A stretch of DNA of 64,000 nucleotides from Pseudozyma flocculosa PF-1 (taxonomy: Eukaryota > Basidiomycota > Ustilaginomycetes > Ustilaginales > Ustilaginaceae), in the NCBI RefSeq assembly GCF_000417875.1, contig NW_006920881.1:471909-535908 (forward strand), written 5' to 3'. Below are positions 43,220-55,125 of this stretch, in pieces; position 1 is the stretch's first letter; every line of letters starts with the position of its first letter. The notes beneath the pieces are model-generated. The model saw only the letters and a program-made list of their open reading frames with translations, was not told the origin of the DNA and made no database searches. The position numbers and the translations under genes were made by a program.

Positions 43220-46200
43220 TCAGCGCTTCTTCTTCCCGCCTCCCCCCCGACCGCCGCCAGATCGACCACCACCGGACCGACCGCCGCTCGACTTCCTGCG
43301 CCCGTTGACGTGCTCGAACCCATGCGGCATCCTCGGGCTCTTGGCATCTCCGACCACCGCCGCCGTCGCGCTCGTTTCGTTCACCTTGGGCGCCTGAGAG
43401 CCGGGAAGCCGCACCGCGATCTTGGCGGCCGGCGACGGCGCGGGCGCTGCGGCAGAGACGATCGCCGAGTCCAGCGCACTGGTGCTCGTCGCCGATGCGG
43501 GCCGAGGAGCATGCATCGACGCCGCCGCACCCATCTCCTTCTTTGGCGTCGCGGCGGCCGCTGCCACCGGGGGCGGCGATGGGGTCCGCGCGGTGGCTTT
43601 CGCTGCTGCCGCTGCTACCGATGGTGCGTGCTTGCCATTGGCAGCAGCGGCAGCACCGGCCGACGCGCTCGAGCCCACGGACCCGCCCACCAGCCGGGCA
43701 AACGCGCCGCTGTCGGCCGCCACGCGCGGTCGGACGGCCGCTCGATCTCGCCGAAAAGCGCCCGCCGCCTCGAGGGTACCCTTCGACGACGCCGTCGGGT
43801 GCTTGCCGTTGTCTGTTGCTGGCGCAGCGGGAGCCGCAGCAGCTGCTGAGCTGGGCGAGCGGGTGGCGCATGCCGCTTCCACTCCCTTTGATCGTGATGC
43901 CGGCATCTTCGGGCGGATTCGGCATTGTGGCAGGCNNNNNNNNNNNNNNNNNNNNNNNNNNNNNNNNNNNNNNNNNNCTTCCCACTCCCTTTGATCGTGA
44001 TGCCGGCATCTTCGGCGGGATTCGGCATTGTGGCAGGCGCCGCTGCGTCACCGCGCGCGGGATTGGCGGCCGCACCACTGCCCGACTTCCATCGGCCATA
44101 TGGAGTGGCGGCGGGCGGCGGCTGGCTCTTGGCCGGCGCCCCAGCAGCCTCGGCTGGCCTGCCGTTCTGCGCGTGCATCGAATGCCTTGCGCCGTCCAGC
44201 AGCTCCTTCCTCGCTGCGGGCTTGGCCGTCTCCGTCCTGTCTCCAGCAGCAGCCGCAGCAGCACGGCCGGCGATACGGATGCCCAGCGGACCCTTCGGAG
44301 GTTCCTGTGCCTTTCGACTGTCGAGGGCCGACGGTGCCGGTGGACGCTCCGCCCGCTTCCACGCTGGCCCGCGAGCTTCTCCAGCGCCGCTCCTGTCCGC
44401 CGCTCGTGGCTTCTGCGGCGGCGGCTGCGGGTGCGGCCTCTCGACCCCCTTTGCCACCACCGACGCCGTCGATGCCTCAGATGCCGGCTTGGACGTCGAA
44501 GGGGACGCAAACTGGGCAGTCGATTTGGAGCTCGGTGTCGGCGGGATCGTGATGCCCCAGTCGTCGAGGTCGGGCAGGGTGTCGTCGATGTCGTCGTCGT
44601 CGGCGGCCCAGTCGATTCCAGACTCGGAACGGGGCACCGTCTTGCTGGAAGTGCTTTCGCTCTCGCTCACTTCCTTGACAGCGGAGGACTCAGCGAGGTC
44701 CGAGGAGGTCGTGACTTCGGTCGCGGTGCCAGCGGGCTCGACCTCGGCGGTCTTGCTGGAAGGCAGGTCCGTGCTGGGTGCAGGTGGTGTGCTGCCTCGC
44801 TGTTCCTCGGCTGAGGCGGGGGTCAGTTCGTTTGCCTCCGCCTTTGCGGGGTCGTGGATCGCGTCGCCTTCGGCGCTGGGAGTGATAGCCCGCCCATCGC
44901 TTGGGGCGGCCACGTCCGGTACAGCATCGCCGGGCGTGCCCGAGTCGGTTGGCGCGTCGGGCTCGGCATCCTTCGGGCCAGTCGCCAGGGCGGCTTCCGT
45001 TGAGTCGCCTCGCAGAGTTGGACTTGCCTCTTGAGCCTTTCCTGTGCTCTCTTCTGCGGCAAGCACGGGTGTCTTGGCTGGAGACACTTCCGAATGCTTC
45101 TGGTCGCTCGAGGTGGCGTCCGCGGCGTCGCGGCCTTTGGTCTCCTGACTCTGGCTAGATCGGCGGCCCCGCTTTCTCTCGGATGCATCACGCTTGCCCT
45201 TCTGCGAGCGCCCGGCGTCAGATGACGCTCCCTTGGAGGACCCGTCGTCGTAGCGCCCGTTCCTGTTGCTCGGCGACGACCTTGGCTTCGACCTGCGCGA
45301 GTTGTGCGAGGCCCTGTCGGCATCGTCCTCGACATCAGCATCGCCGTCCGAGTCATCCAGGGGCGAAGGCAGCGACGAGGGCGACAGGCGAGAGCTGGGC
45401 GATCGGGCACCGTCTCTGCTCCGAGGCGCGCCGAGTGCCGAGGGGGATGGCGACAGCCTGGTGGTGTCCTGTGCGCCCGATGTATCCAGCTGCGAGCGCG
45501 ATGGCGACGGGGTCTTGGACTTGAAGCTGAGGGAAGGCGGAGGAGCTCTCTGAGATTGCGATGCCGACGGGGCGACTGTAGCGTCGTTCCGGTTCGAGCG
45601 CAGCTGGCCGTTGGCAGCCCTTCCGAAAGCGTCCTCCTCATCGTCGTCGTCGCCGCTCCACACCTCCTGCAACCCAAAGTGACCCGTGCCGTTGGGTTTG
45701 CCCCTCGACGAAGGCCGGGACGACAAGAGACTCGCACGCGGAGCCTCTGGACTGGATGCGACCGTGCCCCAGAAGCTGCCCGATCCGCGCTCGTTGCCGT
45801 CGGCACCGCCGTCGAACTGGGGCGAGTCGGCACCGAGCGCAGGGGTGGGTGGCACGATGTTGCCAAGCCAGCCATCGACGTCGGCATCGTTGCGCTCCTC
45901 TTTGCCGCCAAGCAGCTCGTCCTCGGCCTTTTCATCCAGGTTCTGCATGACCTCGATACCCTGCCCGAGCGAGAGCTGAAGTCCGTTGTGCCTGTGCCCA
46001 GGCTTCCTCCTGCCCGACGCGGCCGGAGACTCTCCATTTCGCCCGCTGCCCATGGCCGAGCTGAGCTTGTCGGCGGCGGCAGCGACGCCTGAAGTGCCCG
46101 ACCGCGACTTTTTGGAAGCCGAAGAGGGCTGCGAAGATGGCTCTGGCGCCGTGCCGGAGGCAATCTTGGGGGCCCACATGCTCGCCTCCGTGCCCAGGCC

Positions 46201-47517
46201 GGTCCGAGCCTTTCTGAGTCGCTCCAGCATGGCCTCGATCTGTGACCCGGCGGTCGACGACGTAGTGGACCCTGCGGCCGATGCAGGCGCAGCACCTTCC
46301 GGCTTCATGGCGTTCGAGGGAGAGCCGTCGCTGCTCTGCGTGTAGGGCGCGGCTGGATCGTGGACCAAGCCCGCGCGGGTCTCTGGGCTACCGAGGTGGG
46401 CTAGCGGTATCGTGGGCTTGTGGGGCGTGAGGCCGAGACCCAGACCGCTCGCCCTCGCGGCGTCCTCGTCGTTGCGATGGGAATAGGCGTAGAGTGGGTG
46501 ATGTGGCGTGGCGGGCGTCTGCGGGCCCCCTCTGTGCGACATCTTGAGCGGAGTCTCGGGCGGAGGGTGCGAGGCGCTCAGCGGGGTCTGAGCGCCACCA
46601 GGCGAAAGGGGCCCGTTGTTTCTCGCGGGGCTGGTCAGGGGCAGTGGAGAAGGGATCTTGGCGCCAGGACGCCGGATGCCGGGGGACGGCGTGGTGCGCA
46701 GCTGCCTGGGCTCGGTGGCTTTGGGAGGGGGCGTCGTCATCTCATCGATTCCCAGCCGTTCGAAGAGCGACTTTGGCTTTGACGAGGGCGACGGTGGCTG
46801 CACTCTCCTCTCGGGTGTCTCTGGCTGCTGCAGCGGCGTGGTGCTCGTCGATTGCTTCTTCCTGTCGGACGACGAGTTCGAGGGCGACGGCGTGGCCGGC
46901 TTGGCCGTGGCATAGATGCTCGCCGAGGACCCGCCGATCCAGCCATCCTCTTCGCTAAACTCCTTGGACGCCACGAGCGAAGCCTGCTTGCGGATCCTGG
47001 CCATGGGCTCGTCTCGCCGGAGAAGCTCGCCGGGCTTGAGACGGGGACCGGAGCCAACCTGGCCGCCTCGCGCCTGGAACTCTTCGAGGCTCGGGGGCGC
47101 CTTTACGGCGAGCGGGTTGAGGCGGGCGAGCTCGTCCCAGCTGATGTACTTGCCGCTGGACCTGTACGTGTTGCCCTTGCCCTTGACGCGATAGACGGTG
47201 GGGAACTCGATGCGGGGCGGAGGCGTGGGCGAGATCCTGGCTCCAGTCGAGTGCAGGTGGCCGGCCGAGACGTCTGCGGGCGAGTAAGTACGAAGATGGA
47301 AGGGGTCGGAGGACTCGCGGCAGGAAGGGTCAGCTGTGGCGGAACGCGGAACAGAGGCAGAGCGGCGTGATCTGCCGGGGCCGGACCTACCTCTGGACTC
47401 GAGCGGGGTCTGGCTCTGATCCCAGATGTGTTCGAGGAAGGCCTTTGAGCCCATGGACTCGTTGAACTCTACGTATTCGTCCTTGCCGACGATGAACATG
47501 GTGGTGAGGGACGTCAT
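43220..47517 (-). CDS. Large low-complexity protein of unknown function, interrupted by an assembly gap
   Basis: Minus strand, ATG at 47517. Exon 1 is 47517-47391. A 117-nt intron (GTAGGT donor, GCAG acceptor) joins TPLESR to DVSAGHLHST; exon 2 starts at 47273 and runs to a run of N at 43936-43977. It is intron-retention tolerant because the intron has no stop. The N-terminal 150 residues look ordered (MFIVGKDEYVEFNESMGSKA; FPTVYRVKGKGNTYRSSGKY; ISWDELARLNPLAV). The rest is Ser/Pro/Ala-rich with IPPTP and VPPTP repeats and an acidic DDDDIDDTLPDLDDWGI segment. Beyond the gap the best coding frame (43220-43906) is Ala-rich and ends in RGG-type repeats and KKKR, but it is out of phase with the frame before the gap. 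No family recognised. Confidence 0.65.
43880..44039. repeat. Near-identical 57-bp direct repeats flanking the N gap
   Basis: 43880-43936 and 43983-44039 match over about 57 bp (starting CCACTCCCTTTGATCGTGAT) except for two adjacent substitutions. A neighbouring C run differs by one base: cttcc in the left copy, cttccc in the right. The copies abut the gap on opposite sides, as expected when overlapping contig ends were not merged. Confidence 0.85.
43936..43977. other. Assembly gap (42 N)
   Basis: A run of 42 N inside the large low-complexity gene. The flanking duplication suggests the true gap length may be zero or negative. Confidence 0.98.
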
Positions 47518-48728
47518 CGTGGCGATTGGGCCGGGCGGAGGGGCGGTTGACCGAGCTGTACCGAAGATCGAGTTGCCAAGCTTACAGACGAGGCGCGGGC
47601 GACGGCGTCGATGGACAGAAGCGGTGCAAGTTGCTGTGGCAGCGGGGGGCCGAGCAGAGGAGCGAGATTCTATGTCTGAGCGTGGAATGCTTGCATCTAA
47701 GGCGAAGGCGGGAGGCGAGGGGGGATGGCGCGGTGCGCACGGGCAGGTCGGCGTGGATGTTGGCAGGATGACGCGAGTGCAGCAGTCTATGAAGGTGCGA
47801 CTTGCGTGATGAATCTGGAGCGTGGCGGCGGTAAGAATTTAGCGGTGTTGGACGAGCGGTATAGGTAGTAGCGCAGGAAGATATCTGTATGGTGCTGTAG
47901 ATGATGGGCCGAGGGCAGGCGGATGGGGGTGATATGAAGCAGGGCGCGGGATGAGCTGGGCAGATGGCTGGCGAAGCAAGGACGATGCAGCGTGTATGGG
48001 GAGGAGCAAGGAAGAGCGAGGCCGAGTGCGAAGTGCGGGCAGTCCGGGGGGGGGGGACGGCTGTGATGGTGGTGGGTTGTGGTTGAGGATGAGGCGCGAC
48101 TGTACGTGATGCTTTGGGCTGCAAGGGCCGGTGGGTCGGGCTGATGATCGTCGGTGCGTCCGAGGGCCCAAGCAAGGCAGGCGGACAGGCAAATGGTGGA
48201 CAGGCAGCAGGCAAAGAGGGAGCAAGCAAGCAGCAAGGAGCCAAAGCTAAGGGCGGCGGATGATGGCGCTGCCTTCCGACCGACAGCGGACGGACGACCA
48301 AAAAGCGAAGCAAGGTGAATGAGAGCTGCAGGGCCTAGTTAGCCTGGCTGCTGCATCCAGCCAGGCGCAGGCAGCCAAGCCAAGCAGAGAGGCAGGCAAG
48401 CCAGCCAGCCAGCCAGCCAGCCAGCCAGACAGACAGCCAGGGCCAAGCAAGCACTCGAGGCCGAGGCGCAGCTGCCCCCCGCTCTGCCTGCTTTGGCCGC
48501 CCTATCCGGGGCCAGGCGGCGGGTCCAACGGCGGGTCCAACGGCGGGTCCAAGTTGGGGGGTCCAACCCTGTTCGGTTCCGGCTGACGTGGAAGCCGGCA
48601 CAGGCAGGCGAGCCCCAGACCCAGACAAAGTGGAGGCGAGGTCGAGGTCGGGGTTGGGGTCGCTGCTCCTCTTCAACACCTGCACCCTTCGCCACCCACC
48701 ACCAACTCGCCCGCCCTCTCCCATCGCC
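47518..48728. promoter_or_regulatory. Divergent promoter region of the low-complexity and hydrolase genes
   Basis: About 1.2 kb with no supported gene. It contains a (CCAG)7 tract at 48401-48428 and a GGCGGGTCCAAC triplication at about 48520-48550. Minus-strand frames (up to 243 codons) are Ser/Pro-rich shadows. Confidence 0.45.
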
Positions 48729-50553
48729 ATGGACGACGACAACCCATGGACCGACCATGCTGCGTCACAACAGCCGGCGTATACGCAAGCACAACCACCG
48801 CAACCACCGCAACCACCACCGCAACCACAACCACCATCGCCACCACAACCAGGCACCACCCACGACGATGCCATCGACATCGACATCGACCCGGCCACCA
48901 CCGCCATCCCAGACCCGCGCGTACACTCGACCGGCCTCGAGGGCAAGAACCAGATGCTCCTCCTCGTATTCATACACGGATTCAAAGGCAGCTCCGACAC
49001 CACATTCGAAGACTTTCCCTCGCGCCTCGCCCACATGCTCGCAGAAACCTACCCGGGCCTCCAGGTCGAGCCCATCGTATACCCGACCTACGACACCCGC
49101 GGCAGCCTCTCGGCGGCGGTGGACGCGTTTGTCGAGTGGCTCACGGAGCGGTGCGTCAACCTCGAGTCGAAACCCGTCATCGACCCGGCCACGGGCGACT
49201 TCCAGCGCAACACCGGCCGCGGCGGCGGCATGGGCAGCGTCAAAGTCATCCTCGCAGGCCACTCGATGGGAGGCCTCATCGCCGTAGACGCCGCCCTAGC
49301 AATCGCACGCAGCACGGCAAGTCAGACGGCCGCCAACACCGAAAAGCCAGCCGCCCTCTGGCCCAGGGTCACGGGCGTCATCGCCTACGACACCCCCTAC
49401 TACGGCGTCCACCCGGGCGTCTTCAAAAACGGCTTCAACAAGTATGCCGGCTACGTACAGACGGCCCAGACCCTCGGCACCTTCTTCGCCCCCATGGGCG
49501 TCGGCCTCGCCGCAAACTGGAACAACAAGCGCAACAACTCCGCGCCGAACGCATCCGGCACGCGCTCGGCATCGGCACCGGCGGGGGCTCAGCCCGATCC
49601 GGGCACGTCAAGGGGCGGCGGCGGCGCTGGCTGGAGAAACGCCCTGATTGCCACGGGCGCCGTGGCGCTCGCAGGAGGCGCAGCGGCGTCCTACTTCAAC
49701 AAGGACAAGATCGGAGGGGCCTACGGCTGGGTGTCTGACCATCTGGCCTTTGTCGGCAACCTGTTTGACAACCAGGCGATGCGCAGACGGTGAGTCGACG
49801 CGGCGCCTTCCTTCTTTCCTGCCTGCCTGCCTGTCTGCCTGCCATCAAGGGAGGCAGTCTGTCTGACGTGCTCTTGTTTGCTCTCGCTGGGCCTCGCCGC
49901 GCCTTTAACAGCCTCGACGATCTAGTCTCGCAACCCCAGATCCTCTTCCACTGCTACTACACCCGCCTGCCGCCTCGGCGCATCGCCGGCACGCAGACGA
50001 CGACGCCCGAGCGCACCTTTATCATCCTGCCACCTAGGGACGGCAAGAGCGCGGCCCTGTTCACGCCCATGGACAACGCAGTGAGTCCCGCGCATCCCCG
50101 TCCGCCTGGCTCGTTGCGTGGTCCCATTGCTGACTCGCATCACGACGACGACTTTGCAAATGCAGAAATCCGCCGACGAGGTGGATGCCCACATCTCGAT
50201 GTTCAATGCCAAGAACAACCCGCTCTACTTTGACCTCGGCCTGCGTGAGTGGCGTGTTGCTGGCCCGGCATTGCTGGTCTTACGGAACAGCCGCTGACAC
50301 TGCCGTCTTCGGTTTTCGTCGATCGTCTATATGCATTGCTCCCTTGCTCCGCGCAGGGTCGGCCAACCTGATCGCTCTGTGCCTGGAAAACGAGTCGGAG
50401 CGGGGCGACCAGGTCCAGTCGCAGCAGCAGTCGCGCGAGCCGGGCGTCGACGAGGAAGGAGGGCTGCGCTTTGGCGACGAAGAAATTGAGCGCATGCAGG
50501 CCGAAAACGAGGAAGAGGCGCGCAGGCGCGCTGATGCTGCGCGGTGGGTCTGA
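48729..50553 (+). CDS. Alpha/beta-hydrolase of the DUF676/serine esterase type
   Basis: CDS: exons 48729-49789, 49912-50080, 50166-50244 and 50357-50553, 501 aa. The start at 48729 is the first in-frame ATG (gccATGg). After a Pro/Gln-rich N-terminus, the hydrolase core runs from LLLVFIHGFKGSSDTTFEDF (HG oxyanion motif) to the nucleophile elbow VILAGHSMGGLIAVDAA with Ser179, followed by GVIAYDTPYYGVHP. A Gly/Ser linker and a hydrophobic stretch (LIATGAVALAGGAAASYF, about residues 302-320) could anchor it to a membrane. The three downstream exons add a conserved-looking tail (DDLVSQPQILFHCYYTRLPP ... ERTFIILPP; ISMFNAKNNPLYFDLGLRS) and a charged C-terminus. Likely a lipase or esterase; substrate unknown. 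Convergent with RBM42, 155 bp apart. Confidence 0.85.
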
Positions 50554-50708
50554 TCTGCGCGGCTGGATGGCATTCTCGGTCGAGCTGGAGCTGGATTGAT
50601 CGCCGGAGGACCGCACAAGTCGGTGGACCTGTAAAAAGATACCCTGGCCACCAAGTGGCTGCGCAACCACCACCGCCGCCCAGAGTAGGCGCAGCGCATC
50701 GCATCGCA

Positions 50709-51654
50709 TCACTTTGCGTACGGCTTGCCCGACCCGCCCTGCCTGCGCAGGTGCTTGCCGATGGCGCCGCCCATTTTCGTCTTGTACGCCTCCTGGTCGA
50801 GCTTGGCGCTGATGGCGAGCATCTTGTCCTTCCTCGCGCCAATCGTGACGGCCTTGACCTCCTCGGTGGCCTTTTTGAGCCGGCAGGGCCGCGAGCCGAT
50901 GTACTTGCCGTCCATCTCCTTCCACGCGCGCAGAAAGTCTTCCGGGTCGGCAAAGGCGACGAAGCCGTAGCCCCGGCCCTTTCCGTCCTTTTTGCGGACG
51001 ACGCGCGCCTTTGAGAACGAGGGGTACTTTTCAAAGGCGGCCGAGAGCGTCTGGTCCGATACGTCGTTGCCGAGGTCGCCGACGAAGAGCCGCTTGTGGG
51101 CTGCAAGAAAAGGGGGGGGGAAAGGCGAAGTGGGGGGAAAGTCAGCGACGAGCGCCTGGGCGGACGAAGGAGGGCGGCCAGGGCTTACATGGGTCCCATT
51201 CGAGGAGCGTCTGGTCCTCCCACACTTTTCCTGCGCCCTTGCGGAGCACCGTCTCCCTGGTCTCGCCCTTTTTGAGCTTTCCCGGGATGATCCTGCCGTT
51301 CTCGTCTCTGATCGGTTCCTGCTTGCCCGCCTCGACCGTTTGCGGTGGTGCGTTTGGATCGACGGGGTAGGCGGGGCCGAAGATGGCGTTTGGATCCGCG
51401 CCGTACGCTGCGTTGGCGGCGTAGGGGTCGTAGGCTGCCTGTGTGGAGGCGGATGGCATGGCGTTGGGGTCGGCGTAGTCGGCGGGGTAGCCGTAGGCGG
51501 CGTAGTAGGAGTTGTAGTCGAATGCCCACTGGTTGGTGGTGGCGTCCCAAAAGTAGAAGGGGGCGTATGGGTCGGTCGAGGTTGACGCTGCCTGGGCGTC
51601 GCTGGATGGCCCTGGTGCGCTGCCGCTTGGGTAGGCTGGTGCGTATCCGGACAT
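50709..51654 (-). CDS. RBM42-type RNA-binding protein
   Basis: Minus-strand exons 51654-51189 and 51100-50709, 285 aa. The N-terminus is Tyr/Ala/Pro-rich (YAPFYFWDATTNQWAFDY). A conserved basic segment and LLEWDP lead into the single RRM: RNP2 is LFVGDLGND and RNP1 is KGRGYGFVAF, about residues 157-235. The tail WKEMDGKYIGSRPCRLKKAT is characteristic of RBM42, a tri-snRNP-associated splicing factor. The 88-nt intron (GTAAGC donor, TTGCAG acceptor) splits a Ser codon and restores DPSHKRLFVGDL. It lies 304 bp from the divergent CTNNBL1 gene, another splicing factor. Confidence 0.9.
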
Positions 51655-51958
51655 GGTGGAGGGGTGTGGCGCTGAGGCGAAGGGAGAGCGGCACACTGTC
51701 AGTGAGTGGTGGCGGTGGCGGTGATGGTGGCGGTGATGGTGGTGGTGGTGAAGAGGAGGAGGCCGAGGAAAGATGAAAGGTGGGCGCGCCGTTGTTTGAT
51801 GCGTCTGCTGCGCCCTTTTTGGGTCGAGCCTCCACTCGACACCCCGCCTCATTCTGGCAACTTCGACCCGCAATCAACACCGGCGCCCCTTCCCTCCTCT
51901 CCTTCACTTTCACCATCACGACCCCGCTGCCATCACCACTCGCAACTCAACCCAGGCC
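51655..51958. promoter_or_regulatory. Short divergent promoter between RBM42 and CTNNBL1
   Basis: 304 bp separate the two start codons. It contains a GGTGGCGGTGAT-type repeat (about 51711-51755) and CACC-rich sequence, with no obvious TATA box. Confidence 0.55.
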
Positions 51959-54762
51959 ATGGACGTAGACAAGCTCTTCAACGTGAGCAGGCGCCGATCC
52001 TCCTCGGCCATCATCAACCCTCGACCGCTGGCCCCATGCTGACCCGGCTTCTGACCCCCCACCCCCGTCCTCTCTGCAGCTTCCCAAGCTCTCATCTTCC
52101 TCGCTCAACAAGCGCAAATGGTCAGAGCCAACCGCAGAGGCGCTCAAGGCGGCAAAGACATCCTCGACCTCCACCGACGCATCCTCTGCCCTCCGTGATC
52201 GCGACGCAGACGGCCAACAGGAGCGACTCGAGCCCGCCGGCCCCTCTCGACCCCGTGCCACCGTCGCCGACGAGGGCGACGACGACAACGACCAAGACGC
52301 CGAATTCGCCCCCGGAAACGATGCAAACTACTTTGCAGAAGAGGACGATGAGGGCGGGCGCTTCTTTGGCGGCGGCCTGAGCGACCAGCAGAAGCGCATC
52401 CTCGAAATCATGAATCGCGGCGCAGACGACGACGAGCAGAGGACACTGGTCAGTCCTCTTGCCCCGGCCCCCGAGCTCGCGCGAGTGCGACACTGCCGCT
52501 GATGCAAGGGCTCTCCTCCATCCCCGCTTCCATGCATCGCACAGAAACCGGAAGTGGAATTGGCCAACACGAGAAAGCAGCTGCTGCGCTTCGAGCGCGC
52601 CATCAACAAGAACCAGGAGATGCGCGTCAGGTTCTCGGACGACCCGACAAAGTGAGTCGAGCCATCCTCGCGCGCAACGTATGCCCCATCGAGAGGCATG
52701 CTGATGCTGTGCCTGCCGTCACCGCTCCCGACAGATTCATCGACTCTGAGGCAGACCTCGACGCCGAGCTCAAGGGCCTCGTCATCCTCACGACCAACCC
52801 GGGCCTCTTCTACCCGGAGCTTGTTAAGATCGGCTCGGTAACGAGCATGTGCGGCCTGCTGAGCCACGAAAACGTCGACATCTCTGCGGCCGCCATTGAG
52901 CTGATCGAGGAGCTGACCGACGACGACGTCCTGGATGCGGGCGAGGAGCTGCGCGACGACGACGACGACGACGACGAGCACGAGCACGAGGCCCGCGCCG
53001 GAGCCGAGCGAAAGGGGCAGGAGGGCATGCGGGTGCTGGTCGACTCGCTCGTCGACAACCAGGTGCTGGACCTGCTCGTCGCCAACCTGGCCCGCTTCAA
53101 CGACGGCCCCACCTCTTCGGATGCCAACCGCGAAGAGGTCGAGGGCGACATGCAGGGCGTCTACCACACGCTCGGGGTCCTCGAGAACCTGGTCTCGTTC
53201 CGGCCGGAGCTGTCGGCGCAGCTCGTCCAGAAGACCGACTACCTCAAATGGACGCTGGACCGGATCAGTCGAAAGGGCCCCTACGACCAGAACAAGGGGT
53301 ACGCCGGCGAGCTGCTTGCCATTGTCATGCAGAGCAACGAGGAGAACCGCGAAAAGCTGGGCCAGATGGACGGCATCGACACGCTCCTGTCGGTCCTTTC
53401 CGTGAGTGCCTCTGCGCCGTGCACGAGGGCGACCATTAGAGTTCTCGTCCATGGCTGACTTGACTCCACTGCCCCACCCCTTTCGACCTGCCCCCATTTG
53501 GCCGATGCCGGCACAGCAATACCGCAAGCGGGACCCGGCCGACGACGACGAGACGGAGCTGATGGAGAACCTGTTCGACGCGCTGTGCTCGTGCCTGTCG
53601 ACGACGGCCAACAAGCGGCGGTTCCTCGAGGGCGAGGGCGTCGAGCTGATGGTCATCATCATGAAGGAGAAGAAGCTGGCGCGCCTCCGCTCCATCAAGG
53701 TGCTCGACCACGCCCTCCAGGGCGCCGCGGGCGCCGACAACTGCGAGCGCTTCGTCGAGTGCCTCGGCCTCAAGACGCTCTTCAGCGCGTTCATGGGCAA
53801 GGTGCGTCGGTCGTGGCAGATCGCGTCGGTGAATTCTGCAGCGTCCTCGCTCGTCGACGGCTGACGAATGCTGGCTTGCGTCCCACCCTTCTTTCGTCGA
53901 CGTTTGTCTGCGTAGGGCTCCAAAAAATCCAGCGCCTCGTCACCAACGACCGAGGATACGGAGCACATCCTCTCGCTCCTCTCGTCGCTCTTTACCAACC
54001 TCGCCTCGGACTCGGCGCACCGGATCCGGCTGCTGTCCAAGTTTGTCGAGGACTCGTACGCCCAGACGGACCGGCTGCTCGAGCTGCGCGAGACGTTCCT
54101 CGCGCGCCTCGAACACGTCGAGGCCGCCATTGCCGACGAGAAGCGGCAGCTGCGCGACGACGAGGGCGTCGAGATCGGCGACGACGAGGAGGAGGTGTTC
54201 TACCTCCGTCGCCTTGAGAGCGGGCTGTTTTGCCTCCAGCTCGTCGACTATGCCGTGGCGTGGCTGTGCATGGAGGATGACGGTGTAAGTGCGCGCGCGC
54301 GCCCCGTCGCTCAGGCGTCGGTTGTCGTCGGTCGTCGTGCTTGTCGTGCAGAGAAGCTCACACGCACTTTTCCTTCCTGCCGCCCTCGCCCTCGCCCTCG
54401 CCCTGGCTCGCGCTCTCACCTCTCTGTCATTCCTTGGGTCTGGGCACGACGGCCAAACAGGTGCAGGCGCACATCAAGATGATGCTCTCGCGAAAGGGAG
54501 CCGGGTTGCAGGACGTCGTGGCCGTTCTCAGAGGTAGGCGCCCTTCCCCCCCTTCCGGTCCCCGACCTCGTCCCCACTCCGCATCCCGCTCACACGTGCA
54601 CACATTCCGCCCCTCGCGCCTTTGCCGCCCTTGACAGAGTACCACGCCAACATCGGCGACGACCCGCCACCAAAGCAGGGACAGGACGAGCCCCAAGAAG
54701 GCGAAATCAGGATCAAGGATATCCTCGTCGCCCTCATTTCCTTCCTCGAGGGCTGCTTCTAG
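51959..54762 (+). CDS. CTNNBL1: Beta-catenin-like protein 1 (spliceosome-associated, CTNNBL1)
   Basis: Armadillo-type protein associated with the Prp19/CDC5L complex. Eight exons: 51959-51982, 52080-52448, 52545-52651, 52735-53401, 53517-53801, 53916-54284, 54461-54533 and 54638-54762; 672 aa. A nuclear-localisation-like NKRKWSEP follows the first exon, then an acidic segment ending NYFAEEDDEGGRFFGGGL. The ARM region is clear: FIDSEADLDAELKGLVILTT, YPELVKIGSVTSMCGLLSHE, IAAIELIEELTDDDV-type helices, NFLENLFDALCSCLS-type repeats and the block QGAAGADNCERFVECLGLKT. The C-terminus VQAHIKMMLSRKGAGLQDV ... ILVALISFLEGCF is diagnostic. Donors vary (GTGAGC, GTCAGT, GTGAGT, GTGCGT, GTAAGT, GTAGGC); all exons join in frame. 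A Asp/Glu-rich loop is inserted near residue 250. Confidence 0.94.
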
Positions 54763-55125
54763 CCCGTCCATAGACAGTCCCGCGTCCCCTCTCCTCGACA
54801 GGGCACTCCGCATCACAGCGCTGAACGACAGACGAGGAGCACAACGACTGAGGGTTAGTCTTCCATTATCCGATCCGGACCGAAAAGAGTGGCTGGTCGC
54901 TAAATACGAGGCACGCGGCGCCGAGACGGCGGACAAAGGGAGCGAGGGAGCAGAGCAGAATAAGAGAAGCGCAGGAGGTGGACGATACGGTGACGATCGG
55001 GGCAAGGGAAGGCGGGTGAGGATCCGGCCCGACACGAGCAGGAGGAGGAGGAAGGGGTGCGCAGCAGGGCCACAGTGTTGCCGCTGCCGCTGCTGCCGCC
55101 TCTGCTCCACCGCCGCCGCCGCCAA
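54763..55125. other. Intergenic region between convergent genes
   Basis: 363 bp separating the 3' ends of CTNNBL1 and the giant MDR-type gene. No gene seen; presumably both 3' UTRs. Confidence 0.6.

Noticed and set aside
43880..44039. Target-site duplication or mobile-element insertion
   Set aside because: The repeat is about 57 bp, directly abuts an N run and differs only by error-like changes; an assembly overlap is simpler.
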